From assembly GCF_047496725.1 (NCBI RefSeq), contig NC_132974.1, forward strand, positions 11,837,001 to 11,901,000: a stretch of DNA of 64,000 bases, read 5' to 3'. Positions 63,405 through 64,000 of this stretch are shown here, piece by piece (position 1 is the stretch's first letter; every line of letters starts with the position of its first letter). Position numbers and translations under genes: made by a program. The notes beneath the pieces are model-generated. The model was not told where the DNA came from, made no database searches, and worked only from the letters and a program-made list of their open reading frames with translations. Origin of the DNA: Anoplolepis gracilipes (taxonomy: Eukaryota > Arthropoda > Insecta > Hymenoptera > Formicidae).

Positions 63405-64000
63405 GACGTGTCTGATCTCTCCAACAAATACTAGGATCAAATGTTTTGAAGCAAGATTTACATTGCTGTGTGATATTTTGTATTTGTGTCTAACAGAGTA
63501 TGCACACTACTTATCTGTTGAAAAATCTCGCGAGTATTAAAATAATGACATAATAACTAATTTCAACTATATTACTATTGATATAAAGATGTATCTATAA
63601 TTTAGCTATGCAGTTCAGGATTGTTACAAAATGTATCACCGTAGTGCCTGAGATTTAATTAGATTTTTACAACGGTGACAACGTGAAATGTTGTTACAAT
63701 CTATTAAGATAAGTAAACTTATTCGTAAACCAAAGTGCGAAAATAGAATCTATCTCTTATATTTTTATTTACGAATTGTCGTATTTATTTAAATGTTGCA
63801 ATAAATTATTTTATGATCATGTCTCTATAGATCATAATTTATCAATTTTTTCAAAAAGGATTTGTGTGTAAACAAAAAATCTGTAACATATTATTATAGT
63901 AATCAATGTAATATATTTAAAAAATTTGTAAAATGATCTTTCTAATCGTCTACTTTTGTAACAATCTGTATGTACAGTGTCTATAGATATGTACAATGGA
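63405..64000 (+). terminator. RCE1 3' UTR and candidate polyadenylation region
   Basis: AT-rich DNA after the RCE1 stop (63402-63404). A clear AATAAA lies at 63800-63805, giving a 3' UTR of about 420 nt. No further gene is seen before the window ends. Confidence 0.5.

Overview
The window looks like nuclear DNA from an insect, most likely a hymenopteran and quite possibly an ant. Genes are split by short AT-rich introns with GT-AG ends, coding exons are much richer in G+C and CpG than their surroundings, and microsatellites, A/T runs and small TA-flanked repeats are everywhere. All recognised proteins are animal proteins. The order-level call is an inference. I saw no rRNA, tRNA, CRISPR array or bacterial-type operon.

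Layout from left to right. (1) Lrrk, minus strand, 1-4000 and continuing off the left edge: ankyrin repeats, leucine-rich repeats, Roc GTPase and the start of COR in one uninterrupted exon of more than 1,330 codons. (2) MED6, plus strand, 6633-7987, five exons, head to head with Lrrk. (3) An unrecognised three-exon gene, plus strand, 9009-10956, with a clear TATA box, encoding a 219-residue protein with one C-terminal membrane segment. (4) A Sidestep-family cell-surface receptor gene, minus strand, 12215-27152, 14 coding exons, five Ig domains, one FN3 domain and a membrane segment; its 3' end converges on gene 3. (5) About 25 kb (27.2-52.2 kb) with no gene I can support, only simple repeats, two G+C-rich islands and a few degenerate mobile-element remnants. 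(6) FBXO11, minus strand, 52241-60777, eight coding exons and 943 residues, complete. (7) RCE1 (CAAX prenyl protease 2), plus strand, 61397-63404, six exons, complete, head to head with FBXO11 across a G+C-rich interval of about 620 bp.

The genes do not form one pathway. They are general cell machinery (transcription: MED6; protein turnover: FBXO11; prenyl-protein processing: RCE1), a large signalling scaffold/kinase (Lrrk), and a receptor of the type used in axon-muscle recognition. Exon models were built by hand by translating the strand, matching reading phase across each splice junction and comparing with remembered family features. All phases close without a remainder.

The observations most worth a second look are the unrecognised TATA-driven membrane protein, a GC-AG intron and an alternative C-terminus in the Sidestep-family gene, two abutting TA-flanked elements 17 bases inside one of its introns, a perfect 23-bp hairpin in its probable 3' UTR, a 17-bp inverted repeat with polyadenylation hexamers just after the FBXO11 stop, and a recent 360-bp tandem duplication in FBXO11 intron 1.
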